From Flavobacterium sp. (GTDB lineage Bacteria; Bacteroidota; Bacteroidia; Flavobacteriales; Flavobacteriaceae), in contig NZ_JAIXUB010000009.1 in NCBI RefSeq assembly GCF_027484205.1, forward strand, positions 1 through 64,000: 64,000 bases of DNA, read 5' to 3'. Of the stretch, positions 61,229-64,000 are shown piece by piece (the first letter of the stretch is position 1; each line of letters starts with the position of its first letter). The position numbers and the translations under genes were made by a program. Under the pieces are notes generated by a model, which was not told the origin of the DNA, searched no databases, and saw only the letters and a program-made list of their open reading frames with translations.

Positions 61229-61263
61229 AAACTTTAAACTTTTAAACTTTAAACTTTTAAACT
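61229..61263 (+). repeat. ACT-type repeat before hmgA
   Basis: AAACTTT and AAACTTTT alternate twice (7 and 8 nt), followed by AAACT. It ends 8 bp before the ATG, so the translation leader is repeat sequence. Confidence 0.85.
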
Positions 61264-61271
61264 AAAAAGAA

Positions 61272-62429
61272 ATGCCATTTTATCACAAACTTGGAAATAT
61301 TCCACCTAAACGTCATACACAATTCCGAAAACCAAACGGAGATTTGTATTATGAACAACTTTTTGGAACTGTTGGTTTTGACGGAATGTCAACCAATTCC
61401 TATCATGAGCAACGACCAACGCAAGTAAAAGAAATTAGATCGCAATATAGCGTTGCGCCAACAATTGCTAAATCAAATAATATCCAATCTTACAAATTAA
61501 GAGGTTTTGAAGTAGCGCCAGTTGATGATTTTTTAGAAAGCCGAAAAATTGTTTTAACTAATTCAGATTGTCACATTGTTTTAGCTGCTCCAAGAAAATC
61601 AACAACCGATTATTTTTATAAAAATACCGATTCTGACGAAATGATTTTTATTCATCAAGGATCAGGAAAACTAAGAACTATTTATGGTAATCTTGATTTT
61701 AAATATGGAGATTATCTAATTATTCCTCGAGGAATTATATACAAAATCGATTTTGATACTGAAGATAATCGATTGTTTATTGTAGAATCGCATTCGCCAA
61801 TTTACACACCAAAACAATACAGAAATTGGTTTGGACAATTGTTAGAACATTCACCATTTTGTGAAAGAGATATCCGTCGTCCGTATGAATTAGAAACCAA
61901 TAATGAATTTGGAGATTTCATAATTAAAGTAAAAAAGAAAGACGAAATTTTCGAAATGGTATATGCAACTCATCCATTTGATGTTGTGGGTTACGACGGG
62001 TTTAATTATCCTTATGCACTTTCTATTCATGATTTTGAACCTATAACTGGACGCATTCATCAACCACCACCAGTTCATCAAACTTTTGAGACAAAAGCAT
62101 TCGTAGTTTGCTCATTTGTTCCAAGACTTTACGATTATCACCCATTAGCAATTCCAGCGCCATACAATCATAGTAATATAGATTCTGACGAAGTTTTGTA
62201 TTATGTTGATGGTGATTTTATGAGTAGGAATGATATTAAACAAGGAAATATTTCGCTTCATCCTGCAGGAATTCCGCATGGTCCACATCCTGGCGCAGCC
62301 GAAAGAAGTATCGGGAAAAAAGAAACACTTGAGTTAGCAGTAATGGTAGATACTTTTAAACCTTTAATGGTAACTGAGGAAGCTATGAAAATTGCAGATA
62401 ACAACTATTTTCAATCTTGGTTAGAATAA
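61272..62429 (+). CDS. hmgA: Homogentisate 1,2-dioxygenase
   Basis: 385 residues. Cupin-type enzyme; FRKPNGDLYYEQLFGT, the IPRGIIYKIDF strand, and the metal-ligand region with YYVDGDFMSR and SLHPAGIPHGPHPG (His-His...Glu...His) are recognisable. It opens homogentisate to maleylacetoacetate in tyrosine breakdown. Followed 3 bp later by a small membrane-protein gene and then by hppD, which makes homogentisate. No promoter element was placed with confidence; a heptad-like repeat abuts the start. Confidence 0.93.
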   Translation: MPFYHKLGNIPPKRHTQFRKPNGDLYYEQLFGTVGFDGMSTNSYHEQRPTQVKEIRSQYSVAPTIAKSNNIQSYKLRGFEVAPVDDFLESRKIVLTNSDCHIVLAAPRKSTTDYFYKNTDSDEMIFIHQGSGKLRTIYGNLDFKYGDYLIIPRGIIYKIDFDTEDNRLFIVESHSPIYTPKQYRNWFGQLLEHSPFCERDIRRPYELETNNEFGDFIIKVKKKDEIFEMVYATHPFDVVGYDGFNYPYALSIHDFEPITGRIHQPPPVHQTFETKAFVVCSFVPRLYDYHPLAIPAPYNHSNIDSDEVLYYVDGDFMSRNDIKQGNISLHPAGIPHGPHPGAAERSIGKKETLELAVMVDTFKPLMVTEEAMKIADNNYFQSWLE

Positions 62430-62432
62430 CTT

Positions 62433-62885
62433 ATGATAATAAAAAGTAAACTCTCTGCCGATCCGTTGGCTTTGATATTAGGTATAATAAGTTTGGTAAT
62501 AATTCTTTTTGGGTGTTGTTGTGGAATTTTAGCAGTAGTTTCTTTAATATTAAGCATTATTGGATTAGTTTCTGCAAGTAATAGTTTGAAAGAATATTAT
62601 TCAAATCCTGAGGTATATTCCCTTCAAAGTAAACAAAATGTATATGCAGCTAAGATAATTTGTATTATCGGTACAATAATTAGCGCGCTCTTTATTTTAG
62701 CTTTTGCATTTGTGTTTTTTATTTATCAAATAAGCATATCTGACGTATTTAAAGAAAAAATTGAAGAAATAAATAATAGAAAAGTAAACGATTCATTGTT
62801 TTATAATGAATCAATAAATGAATATAATACTAATGATTCCATTTACAAAGATTCAACTTATGTTGATACAGTAAGTTGGAAATAA
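62433..62885 (+). CDS. CCC-motif membrane protein (DUF4190-like)
   Basis: 150 residues. Two membrane segments (about 10-45, with FGCCCGILAVVSL, and about 72-105) and a soluble, Asn/Asp/Ser-rich tail (about 105-150). This type is scattered in Bacteroidota and often annotated as CCC motif membrane protein; function unknown. It lies 3 bp after hmgA and 10 bp before hppD, so it is in the operon. Confidence 0.72.
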   Translation: MIIKSKLSADPLALILGIISLVIILFGCCCGILAVVSLILSIIGLVSASNSLKEYYSNPEVYSLQSKQNVYAAKIICIIGTIISALFILAFAFVFFIYQISISDVFKEKIEEINNRKVNDSLFYNESINEYNTNDSIYKDSTYVDTVSWK

Positions 62886-62895
62886 ATTAATAATT

Positions 62896-64000
62896 ATGGC
62901 AAAAGATGTAAAATCCGTTGATTACGGACTAGAAAAAATATTTAGTGGAGCAAAAGATTTCCTTCCACTATTAGGAACAGATTATGTTGAATTTTACGTA
63001 GGAAACGCAAAACAATCAGCACATTATTACAAAACAGCTTTCGGTTTTCAATCTCATGCTTATAGAGGTTTAGAAACAGGTTCAAAAGATTCAGTAAGCT
63101 ATGTTTTGAAACAAGACAAAATACGTTTAGTTTTAACAACACCGTTAAATAGTAGTTCGCCAATTAATGATCATTTGCGTAAACATGGTGATGGCGTAAA
63201 AGTAATAGCTCTTTGGGTAGAAGACGCGAAATCTGCTTGGGAAGAAACTACTAAACGCGGTGCAAAATCATTTATGGAACCTACGGTTGAAAAAGACGAA
63301 CATGGAGAAGTAGTTCGTTCAGGAATTTATACATATGGAGAAACGGTTCACATATTTGTAGAAAGAAAAAATTATAATGGAGCGTTTTTACCAGGTTTTG
63401 TTGAATGGAAATCAGAGTATAATCCAGAACCATTAGGGTTAAAATATGTGGATCACATGGTAGGAAATGTGGGTTGGGGACAAATGAATCAATGGGTAAA
63501 ATGGTATGAAGACGTTATGGGATTTGAAAATTTCCTTTCGTTTGATGATACTCAAATTCATACAGAATATTCTGCTTTAATGAGTAAAGTAATGAGTAAT
63601 GGAAATGGAAGGATTAAATTCCCAATTAACGAACCAGCAAAAGGAAACAAAAAATCACAAATTGAAGAATATTTAGATTTTTACGAAGATTCTGGTGTGC
63701 AGCATCTTGCTGTTGCAACAGATGATATTATAAAAACCGTTGCTGGATTAAAAGCTCGCGGAGTTGAATTTCTTCCACCACCACCACAAGCTTACTATGA
63801 TGATATTCCAAATAGATTAGGCGTTCACAAAGATATGATGAAAGAAGACATTAAAGAATTACAAAAACTTTCCATTTTGGTTGATGCTGATGAAGACGGT
63901 TATCTTTTACAAATATTCACAAAACCAGTTGAAGATCGACCAACATTATTTTTTGAAATAATTCAAAGAATGGGTGCAACAGGATTTGGAGCTGGTAATT
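62896..64000 (+). CDS. hppD: 4-hydroxyphenylpyruvate dioxygenase, 3'-truncated by window end
   Basis: 368 codons are visible from ATG at 62896 (MAKDVKSVDYGLEKIFSGAKDF); the last about 15-20 residues lie outside. Fe(II) ligands: His in YVDHMVGNV, His in GVQHLAVAT and Glu in FFEIIQR. It converts 4-hydroxyphenylpyruvate to homogentisate, the substrate of HmgA encoded upstream. N- and C-terminal vicinal-oxygen-chelate domains are both present. The operon covers two consecutive steps of tyrosine degradation. Confidence 0.95.
   Translation, partial: MAKDVKSVDYGLEKIFSGAKDFLPLLGTDYVEFYVGNAKQSAHYYKTAFGFQSHAYRGLETGSKDSVSYVLKQDKIRLVLTTPLNSSSPINDHLRKHGDGVKVIALWVEDAKSAWEETTKRGAKSFMEPTVEKDEHGEVVRSGIYTYGETVHIFVERKNYNGAFLPGFVEWKSEYNPEPLGLKYVDHMVGNVGWGQMNQWVKWYEDVMGFENFLSFDDTQIHTEYSALMSKVMSNGNGRIKFPINEPAKGNKKSQIEEYLDFYEDSGVQHLAVATDDIIKTVAGLKARGVEFLPPPPQAYYDDIPNRLGVHKDMMKEDIKELQKLSILVDADEDGYLLQIFTKPVEDRPTLFFEIIQRMGATGFGAGN

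Overview
The window is a typical chromosomal segment of a Flavobacterium-like member of the Bacteroidota (family Flavobacteriaceae). Evidence: AT-rich DNA; TAnnTTTG-type -7 promoter elements in front of many genes; A-rich leaders instead of Shine-Dalgarno sites; type IX secretion (T9SS) components and cargo; a complete Bacteroides-aerotolerance (Bat) operon; and a TonB-dependent receptor paired with a surface lipoprotein. No rRNA, tRNA, prophage, classical insertion sequence or CRISPR array was seen.

Layout. 1-3000: end of a T9SS cargo protein with a CHU_C-type C-terminus, a PorP/SprF-like protein and a PorE-like OmpA protein. 3000-4320: a small degraded accessory patch (gene remnant, lipoprotein, secreted orphan) bounded by imperfect direct repeats. 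4330-9864: DUF5689 lipoprotein, TonB-dependent receptor and divergent secreted nuclease/phosphatase, probably one nucleic-acid or phosphate scavenging module. 9937-12126: 3-hydroxyanthranilate dioxygenase and an ALDH7-type aldehyde dehydrogenase. 12224-16698: PhnA, a small barrel protein, a PP2A-like phosphatase overlapping an AlbA_2 protein, an aldo/keto reductase and a four-helix-bundle (S23-type) protein. 16971-26042: moxR-DUF58-batD-like-batA-batB-batC-batD-batE. 26100-29326: cvpA, pheS and small conserved genes. 29487-34118: a 1543-residue FG-GAP/ASPIC T9SS cargo protein. 34173-42337, minus strand: gpsA, an aldehyde-stress pair (YqhD-like dehydrogenase and DJ-1/PfpI lipoprotein) with a Crp-type regulator, nadD, gmk, a second four-helix-bundle gene, yicC, an EamA transporter and an ArsC/Spx protein. 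42391-50101: thioesterase, DinB, cystathionine gamma-synthase, barrel protein, gdhA, porZ, recO. 50211-58681: ileS, dksA-like, LVIVD lipoprotein, lspA, formyl-THF ligase, uvrC. 58698-64000: patatin-like surface phospholipase, then the tyrosine/homogentisate genes hmgA and hppD with a small membrane protein between them.

The most unusual signal is not a gene. At least fifteen gene junctions carry short tandem repeats with a 7-nt period. The unit sequence differs from place to place, but most have a fixed polarity: an AGT-type half directly follows a stop codon and an ACT-type half directly precedes a start codon. Two complete elements have both halves as a hairpin (15326-15397 and 17976-18045, nearly identical). 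In two places the halves flank an S23-like four-helix-bundle gene as inverted repeats (16251-16816 and 39674-40117), which suggests a family of small mobile elements with solo derivatives. The repeats have also entered reading frames (aldo/keto reductase and patatin N-termini, transporter C-terminus). A separate 16-bp palindrome of TCCCGA...TCGGGA type lies inside nadD, recO and the patatin reading frame. A second testable finding is a tandem pair of GTGAT-N4-ATCAC-type sites between the Crp-family gene and the PfpI/YqhD pair.
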